From CAIOHW01 sp046317855 (GTDB taxonomy: Bacteria; Bdellovibrionota; UBA1018): a DNA stretch of 42,774 bases. The DNA is taken from contig JBKCVM010000143.1 in assembly GCA_046317855.1 (NCBI GenBank), positions 1 through 42,774 on the forward strand, read 5' to 3'. Position numbers and translations under genes: made by a program. The notes below the pieces were generated by a model. That model had not been told where the DNA came from and did not search any database. It saw only the letters and a list, made by a program, of their open reading frames with translations. Each line of letters starts with the position of its first letter. Position 1 is the stretch's first letter. Positions 23,149-30,881 of this stretch are shown here, piece after piece.

Positions 23149-25337
23149 CACCCCGCAGCAGAAGTGGGCGCCTTGGGACTAAAAAGGCTGCGAGACACTC
23201 GCATGCCCTTGGCTTCCATCTCTTCAACAAATTTTGGTACAAATCCTGTCGGCACAAACCTTCCAATGATCTTTCTATTCTTGTCCATGCCCTCTTGTTT
23301 GAAGACAAATATATCTTGGAGGCTGATGACATCTCCCTGCATTCCAGTCACCTCGGTGATGTAGGTGATTCGACGGCTGCCGTCACTCAGTCGCGTCTGC
23401 TGAATGATCAGATTCACTGCAGAAGCAATCGTCTCCTTGATCGCCTTGGAAGGGAGATTTACGCCGGCCATCATCACTAGAGTCTCAAGCCTCTGTAAGC
23501 ACTCACGGGGATTATTCGAATGTAACGTAGTCATCGATCCAGAATGCCCAGTATTCATGGCCTGAAGCATGTCTAGTGCCGCACCATCTCGACACTCTCC
23601 AACAATGATTCGATGCGGTTTCATGCGCAAAGTATTCTTAATCAGATCACGAATACTCACTTCTCCTTCTCCCTCAATATTTTTGGGACGAGTCTCCAGT
23701 CGCACGACGTGTTCCTGACCAAGCTGAAGCTCTGCAGAATCCTCAACAGTGATGATACGCTCGGTAGCCGGGATGTAATTGCTCAGTACGTTCAAAAGGG
23801 TCGTTTTACCTGAACCCGTGCCGCCGCTCACAACGATGTTGAGTTGCGCCTCGATACAGCAGCGCAAGAAATCCATGATCTCGTCAGTAGCAGAACCTTT
23901 AGCGATGAGGTCTTTGGCCTCAAACCGCTTCTTCGGAAACTTTCGTATTGTGATCGTCGGGCCGCGCAGCGCCAGCGGCGGGATGATGATGTGCACACGC
24001 GACCCATCCTGAAGACGAGCATCCACGTAGGGGGTCTTTTCATCGACTCGCCTGCCGAGTGGCATTACGATTCTTTCAACAACGTTCATCATTTGCTGTT
24101 CACTCGAAAAAGTGACTTTAGAGAGCAGATTTTTTCCAGCCTTTTCGATGTAAATCTGATCTCGTGAATTGACCATGATCTCGTTCACAGTCTCATCAGC
24201 AAGGAGATCCTCGAGGGGCCCCAGCCCCAGCGCCTCGTCAAGCACCTCTTTGACAATCTGAGCCTTGAGCTCACGCGTGGTCAAAAGTGAGCCCGTGTCC
24301 TCAGTTTGGAGAATGTCCAAAATTGCCTTTTGAGTCTTCTCTCGTAGTATCGCGCGCTGTTTGGGGTCAGCGGTGTCGGTATTGGTCTTCTTTAAGTCGA
24401 TGGCATCGATTAATGCTTTGTGAATTCGCAATTTCATGGAGGTCCAGGCATCCAAAGGAGCGGCAGCGCTTCGTCCACCAGGTCCAGACTGCCCAAGCCC
24501 CCCGCCCTGCGAACCATGAAAACCATGAGAACTATGGCCACTGGGATCGACTTTAGCGGCCGCAATACTGGGTTTTTTTAGCTTAGAAAGATTCTCGAGC
24601 AACTGGACTTGCTGCATACGGCGGACGAGATCATGAATGGACTTAGCCACTGAAGACGCGGGGGCAGCAAGCATGACGGGAATACTTTTAGAGAGAGCTG
24701 CATCACAAGAGGCCACGTCCTCTGGCACGGCACCAAAAACCTGCCGGCCCAAATTTTTCTGAATCATTGCCGGCGTAATGAGAGTGGATTGAGAGAAACG
24801 ATTGATAATGATTTGGACCATTTCGGGCGGAAACAGGAGCTCCTGAATCTTAGACAGAATGCGCTTGGTCTGGTTAACCACAATCACATCCGCAGTGGTG
24901 ACCACAAAGATCGCGGTAGCGTATTCAAAGGTCTTAAGCGCCACAGGATCCATTGAACTTCCGCAGTCCACGATCACGCATGGAAAATGAGTGGTCGCCG
25001 CTTTCAAGAATTTGCCGTAACCTTCGAGGTCCAGATCCCGAGCGGAAATCGCGTCCCTCGGGGCACCAATGTAGCTGTAGCCGGCTTGCGCGTTGACCAG
25101 CAACGGAGTGAGCGCCTTCAAGTCTACTGGACCTTGAATCTTTGACACATCCACCAAAGACTTGGAGGGATTTTGATTGAGGATGATGTTCTGGTCACCC
25201 AAGCTGTTTAAGTCCGCATCCACCAGGAGCGGTCGTTGACGCATGTCCTGCATCCAGGCCAGCATGAGGTTGGCCGCAAAGACACTTTTGCCCACTCCGC
25301 CTTTACCGCCCACGACTGCAATAATATGGCCGGCCAT
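23148..25337 (-). CDS. cpaF: Fused TadZ/CpaE (ParA-like) and TadA/CpaF secretion ATPase
   Basis: The 729-residue protein joins two normally separate Tad components. Residues 1-250 are a MinD/ParA-type ATPase with deviant Walker A GGKGGVGKS (10-18) and Walker B VIVDCG (121-126), typical of the pole-localising TadZ/CpaE. The receiver-like N-terminal domain of many CpaE proteins is absent. Residues 255-297 are a Gly/Ser/His-rich linker. Residues 300-729 are a CpaF/TadA traffic ATPase: N-terminal helices, ALGLGPLEDLLAD, Walker A SGGTGSGKT (504-512), and the VGECRDGAALDMLQAMNTGH block (579-598) followed by TTLHSN. The ATPase drives pilin assembly. Both nucleotide sites look intact. It starts 1 base after the cpaC stop. 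There is no internal stop or frameshift, so the fusion is real in this sequence. Confidence 0.95.
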   Translation of the reverse strand: MAGHIIAVVGGKGGVGKSVFAANLMLAWMQDMRQRPLLVDADLNSLGDQNIILNQNPSKSLVDVSKIQGPVDLKALTPLLVNAQAGYSYIGAPRDAISARDLDLEGYGKFLKAATTHFPCVIVDCGSSMDPVALKTFEYATAIFVVTTADVIVVNQTKRILSKIQELLFPPEMVQIIINRFSQSTLITPAMIQKNLGRQVFGAVPEDVASCDAALSKSIPVMLAAPASSVAKSIHDLVRRMQQVQLLENLSKLKKPSIAAAKVDPSGHSSHGFHGSQGGGLGQSGPGGRSAAAPLDAWTSMKLRIHKALIDAIDLKKTNTDTADPKQRAILREKTQKAILDILQTEDTGSLLTTRELKAQIVKEVLDEALGLGPLEDLLADETVNEIMVNSRDQIYIEKAGKNLLSKVTFSSEQQMMNVVERIVMPLGRRVDEKTPYVDARLQDGSRVHIIIPPLALRGPTITIRKFPKKRFEAKDLIAKGSATDEIMDFLRCCIEAQLNIVVSGGTGSGKTTLLNVLSNYIPATERIITVEDSAELQLGQEHVVRLETRPKNIEGEGEVSIRDLIKNTLRMKPHRIIVGECRDGAALDMLQAMNTGHSGSMTTLHSNNPRECLQRLETLVMMAGVNLPSKAIKETIASAVNLIIQQTRLSDGSRRITYITEVTGMQGDVISLQDIFVFKQEGMDKNRKIIGRFVPTGFVPKFVEEMEAKGMRVSRSLFSPKAPTSAAG

Positions 25338-25338
25338 G

Positions 25339-26925
25339 TTAGTTGATCCTCACCCTAAAGTTTCTCTTCAAATCTTCTGTGCCCTCAGATGCATTTTCGA
25401 TCACTTGGGGCGTCACGAAGATCACAAACTGGGACTTCTTCTTTCTGTAGGCTTTACCCCGCAGTACCGTGAAGAGCGGATCCGCTGGTCCTCCGGCTGC
25501 ACTCGGGTCTTTGTTGAAGTCGGTGCCCACTTCTTGCGAACTCACCCCAGCCACTGCAGCACTTTCATTGACCTTCACGTAAAGCTTAGTGGTGACGTCA
25601 TGTGTCGCAGTAATGGGTGCAGCGCCGCCAGCAGGCGCCTGGCCCACCAAATTGATCTGACTCAGATTGAGATCAAGCGCGACATCGTCATTTTGAAGAA
25701 TGGTAGGGGTCACCCCAATCGAGAGGCCGACAGGCTGTTTACCGCCTTGGACTGTTCCGTTAGGGCCCGCAAAAACGAAGGGAAACTCGGTCTGCTCACG
25801 GAGAGTGGCCGCTTGCCCACTCCGGGTGATCAAGTTGCCAGTCTTAAGAATCCTTGCATAGCCGGCATTCTGCGCACTCTGAAGTTTAGGAAGGAGGCTC
25901 GAAATCGTCCCGCTAAAAGTAGCTCCTTGGGCCCCCACTCCGCCATCGGTCCTCGTACCAATCGTAATCTGCGGATCGGCAGTAAAACCAGGCTGCCACT
26001 TAAACGAGAACACTTTGTTATAATCCTTAGAAAGCTCAACAAAATACACAGTGACCCTCACGAGCTTCTCAGCTTTTTTGGCAGGAGGGGGCTTGATCTG
26101 GATGAAATTATTGACGATCGCTCGGGCTTGGGCAGGCCTCACCACGGTTGGGTCCTTTTCGAGTTGGGAGCCCGGTTTAAGCTCCGGCAAGTAGAGACTA
26201 GCTACTTTAACCGCGCGATTAGCCTGATCGACATCATCAGCCGTGCCCTCTAAAAAGATGAGCCCGTTCACAACCCGCACCGTCACGTTAGGCGCAAAAG
26301 CCCTGACGTCCTCTTGTATTTTTCTGCCTACGACTTGAATCGCAAGAGGGGAGAGAGTGGCTAGGTTCAGCACCTGATCAGCATACGCCTTGTCAGTAAT
26401 AACAGAGAGCAGTCTGCCGTAATCATTGGGAACCAAAACTTCTCCATCCACCACCACCTTCTGGCCGCTGATCTTAACCTCAATCCCGTCTATGTCTCTC
26501 AGGAGAGTCCGGATATCGTCTGCAATCCGAGTCAAATTCGTTGCATTTACCCGGACATTCAGAATGAGCTTGAGCTCTCCGTCCGGATAGTTTCGAACGT
26601 AAATCGTGGTCTCCCCGGCTTTGAGTCCGCGAAGGCTAAGCTGCTGTTGATCCCCGATCTTGATGATGTCTGGAATCGCGATCTGAAGATTAGTGACTCG
26701 GAGATACTTTTCTTCTTTGTCCGTATTGAAGTCGATATCGATGACTTTCTCCTCACCCACGCCCAGCAAGACCGTGCGTCGATCAGACTTCTTCTCAGAA
26801 TCATCTCGGGTCAGACGCGAAGGCCTTGCGGCTCCCTCCTGAGCAAATCCTGCCCCTTCTTGAGCCCAAGAGCCCAAAAGCAAGATCATCAGACATAAAA
26901 TCGAGAGCAAGACCGACTTTTTCAT
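25339..26925 (-). CDS. cpaC: Tad pilus outer-membrane secretin CpaC/RcpA
   Basis: This secretin forms the outer-membrane pore for the Flp pilus. The 528-residue protein has a signal peptide (residues 1-22), an N-terminal pilus-formation domain (VLLGVGEEKVIDI region to about 130), BON-like segments (about 135-255; VNGLIFLEGTADDVDQANRAV) and the C-terminal secretin domain (about 290-528). The secretin signature region is seen in GLSIGVTPTILQNDDVALDLNLSQINL. The start overlaps cpaB by 4 bases (ATGA). The order cpaB-cpaC-motor is the classic tad arrangement. Confidence 0.94.
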   Translation of the reverse strand: MKKSVLLSILCLMILLLGSWAQEGAGFAQEGAARPSRLTRDDSEKKSDRRTVLLGVGEEKVIDIDFNTDKEEKYLRVTNLQIAIPDIIKIGDQQQLSLRGLKAGETTIYVRNYPDGELKLILNVRVNATNLTRIADDIRTLLRDIDGIEVKISGQKVVVDGEVLVPNDYGRLLSVITDKAYADQVLNLATLSPLAIQVVGRKIQEDVRAFAPNVTVRVVNGLIFLEGTADDVDQANRAVKVASLYLPELKPGSQLEKDPTVVRPAQARAIVNNFIQIKPPPAKKAEKLVRVTVYFVELSKDYNKVFSFKWQPGFTADPQITIGTRTDGGVGAQGATFSGTISSLLPKLQSAQNAGYARILKTGNLITRSGQAATLREQTEFPFVFAGPNGTVQGGKQPVGLSIGVTPTILQNDDVALDLNLSQINLVGQAPAGGAAPITATHDVTTKLYVKVNESAAVAGVSSQEVGTDFNKDPSAAGGPADPLFTVLRGKAYRKKKSQFVIFVTPQVIENASEGTEDLKRNFRVRIN

Positions 26926-27761
26926 CGTCCAGCAGGCAATCTGCCCCCTCCTCCCCGATTGACATCTGGCAGCAGATCTCTCATTCCAACAGAAACCACC
27001 GGAACTCGTTCAGAATCGTCATTGTGCCGCAGCGATAAGAAAATTTGGGCGTCTCCGGCAGACTGGAGCAACGCCAAAGTGGCCACTTGGGCCGGCTCGA
27101 CCTCAACGGTCACCGTGTTGTAGCTTGCATCCTCTGCGAGTGACTTCACTTTTTCTTTTCCACTGATGGGGTCTGCCTCCACCACTCTAGAGGGATTATT
27201 GGTCACCGACTTACCCACAGCCAGCACGACCACATCTTGAAACAACATCCTGGCAAATCGATTCTCCCGACCGCCCCCCATGTCAAAAACTCCGACCAGG
27301 TCCACTCTGTCTCCAGGCTTCACCAACTTCGAGACACCGGTGAGTTCAGTGACTGAAACAGAAATGGCTCGACGACCTGGAGCAACCTGCGGAGACAAGC
27401 CTGTTCTGACTGATGGCTCCTGAATCTTAGTGAATGAAATCTGTTCGCCTTTTCGAATCGGAACAATGGCAATCGTTCCAATAAAGCGCCGGAGATCTTT
27501 TCCGCGAGCTTCCTCGTCTTTTTCTCTCGGATCAGCATAAATGGCCCCGGGCTCAAGAAAATTCTTTGGAATCGCTCGATACTCGAGATTTTTTTCTGTG
27601 ATGGTCTCCATTTCTTTGATGTCTTTCTTAGCCACCATCACCAGAAACTGGGTGCCAAACTTTTTTCGAGCCTCATCTTCAACGGATTGCACGTATCCCT
27701 GCACCAAGAAGACTGCTGCGATGCCCATGACGACTGAAATCAAAAGCGCCCTATTGTTCAT
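26922..27761 (-). CDS. cpaB: Tad pilus periplasmic assembly protein CpaB/RcpC
   Basis: A 279-residue protein with an N-terminal membrane anchor (LLISVVMGIAAVFLVQGYV), a SAF domain (about 40-115; VAKKDIKEMETITEKNLEYR) and a CpaB C-terminal domain (LVKPGDRVDLVGVF, then VTVEVEPAQVATLALLQSAGD). CpaB supports secretin function in the periplasm. The start is set at the ATG at 27761 because it overlaps the upstream stop by 4 bases (ATGA) and has a GGGGG run just ahead. A GTG 18 bases upstream is less likely. Confidence 0.93.
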   Translation of the reverse strand: MNNRALLISVVMGIAAVFLVQGYVQSVEDEARKKFGTQFLVMVAKKDIKEMETITEKNLEYRAIPKNFLEPGAIYADPREKDEEARGKDLRRFIGTIAIVPIRKGEQISFTKIQEPSVRTGLSPQVAPGRRAISVSVTELTGVSKLVKPGDRVDLVGVFDMGGGRENRFARMLFQDVVVLAVGKSVTNNPSRVVEADPISGKEKVKSLAEDASYNTVTVEVEPAQVATLALLQSAGDAQIFLSLRHNDDSERVPVVSVGMRDLLPDVNRGGGGRLPAGR

Positions 27762-28237
27762 GAAGAACCCCCAGTGCACACGCTGAGTCCATTCAAGCTG
27801 TTTTCACCCCAGTCGATTTCTCTGCCACCTGAAACGCGTACCGGAGTGCAGATTTCAACAGTGTTTCTTACTCTCACCTCACTCCGGCGATTGGGCTCAG
27901 CGCGGGGTTCATTGCTCCCCAAAAATGTGCGACTTGTACTGATCCGTGTGACCGGCGCATCAGGTTCAACACTGTCACCTGAGAGCGGCTCCTCTGAAAC
28001 TCCGATCACCATGCGGTTGGTATTTTTGGAAACGAACTGGTCCCTAAACGTTGAGAGCCGCGGGTAATACGGGGCGTTATCTGCGAATTCAAAAATTCTT
28101 TGGCGCGAGTATCTCTGGTTAACGATCGAAGTCTGAATACTCGAATTCAATCTGAGCATGAGCATGAACATTCCAGCCATCACTGGAAGAACGAGCACGA
28201 ATTCAAGCAGGCTCTGTCCGCTTCGATCAGCAGCCAT
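27758..28237 (-). CDS. TadE-like pseudopilin (second of two)
   Basis: A 159-residue protein starting at the ATG at 28237. It has a short N-terminus and then GQSLLEFVLVLPVMAGMFML, which is a prepilin-type cleavage site (Gly, Glu at +5) and hydrophobic helix like TadE/TadG pseudopilins. The remainder is a soluble periplasmic domain with two cysteines near the C-terminus. Alternative starts are ATG 28246 and GTG 28279. The chosen one leaves a short leader like that of other pseudopilins and overlaps the previous gene by 11 bases. TadE/F pseudopilins are processed by the locus peptidase and are needed for pilus assembly. Confidence 0.8.
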   Translation of the reverse strand: MAADRSGQSLLEFVLVLPVMAGMFMLMLRLNSSIQTSIVNQRYSRQRIFEFADNAPYYPRLSTFRDQFVSKNTNRMVIGVSEEPLSGDSVEPDAPVTRISTSRTFLGSNEPRAEPNRRSEVRVRNTVEICTPVRVSGGREIDWGENSLNGLSVCTGGSS

Positions 28238-28796
28238 TGTCCACATACCCCCTGCTCGACATCTCTTGTTCACACTCACTTCGGGTGGGCTCTCGTCCTA
28301 GCCAACTTTCAGAAGTAAGCGAAAGGGTTCCCGGCGGCTGCGAAGCTCCGCTTGCAGCAGTTCCTGGCCCCGGTCTGTCTCCAAAAAGGCTCACAAACAG
28401 TCGACTCCTAAAAGTATATCGGACACCTTGAAGCCAACTGTTAGCGTCTTCGGTGGGATCAAAGCCTGGACCGGGCCCAATCTCGGCTCCAGCCACCCCA
28501 TCGCCCCCGATTCCCCGCGCAATCGATTGAAATCGTTCGGTTCCTGTTTCACCTTCTGATTTTTTGAGGAGCCGAACGAGAGTCAGGCGGGCTCTCTCCT
28601 GCTGGTCGGCAGGATCGGCGCCTGAGGCCTGGTAGGCTCGGGCTGCCAAAAAAGTGGCGTATTGCACCAGATTTCCGTAGGCAAAAACGTAAGCCACTTT
28701 AGTGAAGAAAAGCAGAAAGCCAGCAAACAAGATCATCGTCAGGACAAACTCGAGAGTCGACTGTCCTTGCTGCCTTTGGCGCCTGGGGGTGCTCAA
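28227..28796 (-). CDS. tadE: TadE-like pseudopilin (first of two)
   Basis: The 189-residue protein begins with a basic leader and GQSTLEFVLTMILFAGFLLFF, a TadE-type cleavage site and helix. A soluble region follows that is rich in Gly and Pro in its second half (EIGPGPGF, PGPGTAASG) and ends with a Cys. The start is TTG at 28796; it overlaps the upstream stop (TTGA) and has GGAGA 7 bases ahead, which supports this rare start. With the following gene it forms a pseudopilin pair of the kind seen as TadE/TadF in other tad loci. Confidence 0.82.
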   Translation of the reverse strand: MSTPRRQRQQGQSTLEFVLTMILFAGFLLFFTKVAYVFAYGNLVQYATFLAARAYQASGADPADQQERARLTLVRLLKKSEGETGTERFQSIARGIGGDGVAGAEIGPGPGFDPTEDANSWLQGVRYTFRSRLFVSLFGDRPGPGTAASGASQPPGTLSLTSESWLGREPTRSECEQEMSSRGYVDNGC

Positions 28797-29071
28797 TTTC
28801 GAGTCTCCGGATTGATGAAGAGTCGGATGCTTCGGCCGTCGGACGAGAAACGCGGATGTTTGAACCCGCCGTCTTCGGGGGCCTTAGCCTGCGGATTTCC
28901 AAAACGATAAGTTGCAGCAAAGCGGTTACGAATGGGATCGAGCAAACGGTCCGCTACCCCGGTGGCCTGAAGCCCACGAATCACAACGAGGTACACAAGA
29001 ATGATCAACGACACTAACAAGACGTATTCGGTGAGGGCTTGTCCGCTCTCATTTTGCCTCAGCGAAGCCAT
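28793..29071 (-). CDS. Flp-type pilin-like protein with extended C-terminal tail
   Basis: The start is the ATG at 29071 with AGGTG 6 bases upstream; a longer open frame upstream is an overlap with the peptidase gene. The 92-residue product shows the exact Flp processing motif Gly-xxxx-Glu-Tyr (SGQALTEYVLLVS, cleavage after Gly10) and a hydrophobic helix to about residue 31. Unusually for Flp, a polar tail of about 60 residues follows (KAPEDGGFKHPRF and on). It may be a minor or tip pilin rather than the main subunit. It overlaps the end of the prepilin peptidase gene by 13 bases. Confidence 0.8.
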   Translation of the reverse strand: MASLRQNESGQALTEYVLLVSLIILVYLVVIRGLQATGVADRLLDPIRNRFAATYRFGNPQAKAPEDGGFKHPRFSSDGRSIRLFINPETRN

Positions 29072-29607
29072 TGAATCACCTCGGGAAGCTGCTCTAAGCG
29101 GTACCCCAGAGCAGCAATGGCCATCGGAATAGCAAAGGGCAGAGTAGCTCCTCGATCCACACGGAAAGCCATGGGCTCGAGCTCCTTGAAGACCCAGGCT
29201 CTGAGAAAGCTCCAAAATCTGCGCGCAAAGTCCAAGAGCGTTCCTCGAAGCGCGAGTTGCACCACCGCAAGTGCGGCTCCCATGGCAATGCTCCAGAAGG
29301 CTACATTCATTGCAAAATGTGGCCCTCCCCAGGAACCAAACACCATCAGTAGCTTTGCATCGCCGGCCCCCACCCAGCCTGGAATGAAGAGCGGAATAAA
29401 AAACAGAAGACCAACCCCTGCTCCGAGCAGCGAACCAGCAAAACTCAACCCAGAGGGCATGGCCCAGTGAAAACCAAGAGCCAACACCGTGGCAGTGAGC
29501 GTTAGCCAATTTGGAACTTTTCGAAATCGAAAATCAGTGAACACTGCCAGGGTGGAGACCCCGGCAATGGCAAGAGAGATCCAGAGCTCGTCAGTTCTTC
29601 CAAGCAC
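29059..29607 (-). CDS. cpaA: Prepilin peptidase CpaA/TadV
   Basis: This is an inner-membrane aspartic protease that removes the leader from Flp pilins and TadE-type pseudopilins. The 182-residue protein has about five hydrophobic segments and the two catalytic aspartates of the type IV prepilin peptidase fold, Asp25 in FTDFRFRKVPNWLT and Asp83 in GAGDAKLL. It lacks the N-terminal methyltransferase part, as TadV/CpaA proteins do. The GTG start at 29607 has GGGGAGG about 10 bases upstream and overlaps the preceding pilin gene by 17 bases. All five of its likely substrates are encoded beside it. Confidence 0.93.
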   Translation of the reverse strand: MLGRTDELWISLAIAGVSTLAVFTDFRFRKVPNWLTLTATVLALGFHWAMPSGLSFAGSLLGAGVGLLFFIPLFIPGWVGAGDAKLLMVFGSWGGPHFAMNVAFWSIAMGAALAVVQLALRGTLLDFARRFWSFLRAWVFKELEPMAFRVDRGATLPFAIPMAIAALGYRLEQLPEVIQWLR

Positions 29608-29824
29608 CGAGCTGGGTCCTCCCCGTCTTGAGGTCCTTTTCGAGCTCGCCTCCTAGAACCAGGATGCCTCGCTCGATGGCAGTTTTAAGGCCTCGCGCAA
29701 ACAGCACGGCAAGGGTGATCGAAAACCCCAAGATCAATACGTACTCAGTGATTCCTTGGCCTTCCTCTTGGAAAATCAGGTCGCAGACACTATTTTTTAA
29801 GCGGCGAAAGGCGACGGATCTCAT
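29591..29824 (-). CDS. flp: Flp-type pilin (second)
   Basis: A 77-residue protein starting at the ATG at 29824, behind a G-run. A basic leader precedes EEGQGITEYVLILGFSITLAVLF, with the Gly-xxxx-Glu-Tyr cleavage motif and hydrophobic helix of Flp major pilins. A moderate C-terminal tail (GELEKDLKTGRTQLG) follows. A GTG at 29869 would add 15 residues but lacks a good ribosome site. It is one of three Flp-like genes in the locus. Which is the main subunit cannot be decided from sequence. Confidence 0.85.
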   Translation of the reverse strand: MRSVAFRRLKNSVCDLIFQEEGQGITEYVLILGFSITLAVLFARGLKTAIERGILVLGGELEKDLKTGRTQLGAWKN

Positions 29825-29875
29825 CACTCCCCCCCACTTCCCCCCACTCCAATATCGCCGGGAATTCACCCAACG

Positions 29876-30103
29876 TTACTCTTCTGTGGCTTCGTCGAGG
29901 TCGCTACCCACTTTGTCGACAAGGCCCTTCATTTTGCCCAAGAAGCGTCCCTTGAGCTGATTGAAGAGCAAGACCACCATGAACAAGATCAGAATATATT
30001 CGGTCATGGACTGGCCCGACTCATCGCGAGCCAACTTTCGGGCGAGCTCGGAGGCTCTCTTCCTCACGACCGACCAATCTGGCTTGAAACGATGCTGATT
30101 CAT
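29876..30103 (-). CDS. flp: Flp-type pilin (first in operon)
   Basis: A pilin of about 75 residues with a long basic leader (about 31 residues; VRKRASELARKLARDESG), then GQSMTEYILILFMVVLLF with the Gly-xxxx-Glu-Tyr site, then a short charged tail ending DLDEATEE. The start is uncertain: ATG at 30103 is chosen, and a GTG at 30121 with AAAGG immediately ahead is the alternative. It is the first gene behind the promoter at 30151-30179, a common position for the major pilin. Confidence 0.82.
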   Translation of the reverse strand: MNQHRFKPDWSVVRKRASELARKLARDESGQSMTEYILILFMVVLLFNQLKGRFLGKMKGLVDKVGSDLDEATEE

Positions 30104-30150
30104 ATCTGTAGTGTCGGACACCCTTTCAAAAAACCTGAGACCCTTCTTTA

Positions 30151-30179
30151 ATTAAACAAAGACAAATAAAAACAGTCAA
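30151..30179 (-). promoter_or_regulatory. Near-consensus sigma70 promoter of the flp/tad structural operon
   Basis: Read leftward, TTGACT (30179-30174) is followed by exactly 17 bases and TTTAAT (30156-30151). The spacer is very T-rich. The -35 box begins immediately after the stop codon (30182-30180) of the PP2C-like gene. The expected transcript would start near 30144, about 40 bases before the first pilin gene. This gives the pilin and assembly genes their own strong start independent of the FHA/PP2C block upstream. Confidence 0.75.
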
Positions 30180-30881
30180 CTATTGAAATTCCCAGATTAA
30201 TTTAGTTTCCTCTGGATAACTCGAATCACTGGTAAGGTCTTGTTTTAAAAGGGTTTCATCCGCCTTAAAGGCCCCAAATGTGCCAACTTCGAGCCGATCT
30301 CCGGGCTTTAAACGAAACTCAATGACTTCAGGCTCAAGGTCAGAGACCACCCCTAAAGCAGCCAACGGAAGCCGCCCCGCCCAGGGCTCGGCCCCCCTCC
30401 ATCCCACGTCCACGAATCTGCCCCAAGTTCGGGGGATCAAAAGCTCGGTCCACTGACCCTCTCTAAACAAACGGGCCGAGATTCCACCAATCGAGGCGAT
30501 GGCCAAAGTTTGTCGATCCAGATACCCAGCCACCACGGAGGCCGCCCCACGTTGATTGGCGCCCTTCTTTCCATTCATTCCGAGAACTTTTCGATTGGCG
30601 TGTATGAGCGCATTAAAAAGTACGTTTCCCGGAAGAGAAAGGTAACTCCTGAGCACAAAGGGCAGAGTGGCCTCTCGATCACCAGCCTCTCGCTTGAGAA
30701 ACTCCACCACCGATTCACAAGCCAAGCGAGCTGCCGTTCGGCCGGCAACACTCCCGCCCAACCCATCCGCGACTGCCAGGATTCCCTGGGTGGGCAAGCT
30801 CACGTAATGATTTTCAGTCTGCTGGTCGGCTGCAGGAAAATCCTCAACCCAAGCTCGCGATACGCAAATGGCGCTACTCAA
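30180..30881 (-). CDS. PP2C-fold protein with degenerate metal site (probable pseudophosphatase)
   Basis: The 233-residue protein has the PP2C layout: an N-terminal TENH segment, ADGLGGSVAGRTAA (38-51), GAASVVAGYL, IASIGGISARLF and LAALG (173-177), then PGDRLEVGTFGAF. Active PP2C enzymes hold two metals through aspartates in the NED, DGxGG, GDS and SDG motifs. Here only Asp39 of DGLGG survives. NED reads ENH (23-25), GDS reads GGI (132-134) and SDG reads TFG (201-203). It is therefore probably not a phosphatase and may bind phosphoproteins or act as a scaffold. The TTG start at 30881 has AGGAGG 9 bases upstream and overlaps the FHA gene by 8 bases. Fold assignment is good; lack of activity is inferred. 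Confidence 0.75.
   Translation of the reverse strand: MSSAICVSRAWVEDFPAADQQTENHYVSLPTQGILAVADGLGGSVAGRTAARLACESVVEFLKREAGDREATLPFVLRSYLSLPGNVLFNALIHANRKVLGMNGKKGANQRGAASVVAGYLDRQTLAIASIGGISARLFREGQWTELLIPRTWGRFVDVGWRGAEPWAGRLPLAALGVVSDLEPEVIEFRLKPGDRLEVGTFGAFKADETLLKQDLTSDSSYPEETKLIWEFQ

Noticed and set aside
25243..26253. Rightward open reading frame of 336 codons
   Set aside because: It is antisense to the cpaC secretin and the start of the motor gene. Composition is random-like (His/Arg/Ser-rich) with no domain.
28793..29509. Long leftward frame that would make the Flp-like protein 238 residues
   Set aside because: The upstream part runs through the prepilin peptidase gene in another frame and is rich in Cys, Trp and His. 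The ATG at 29071 with its own ribosome site gives a proper Flp-type leader.
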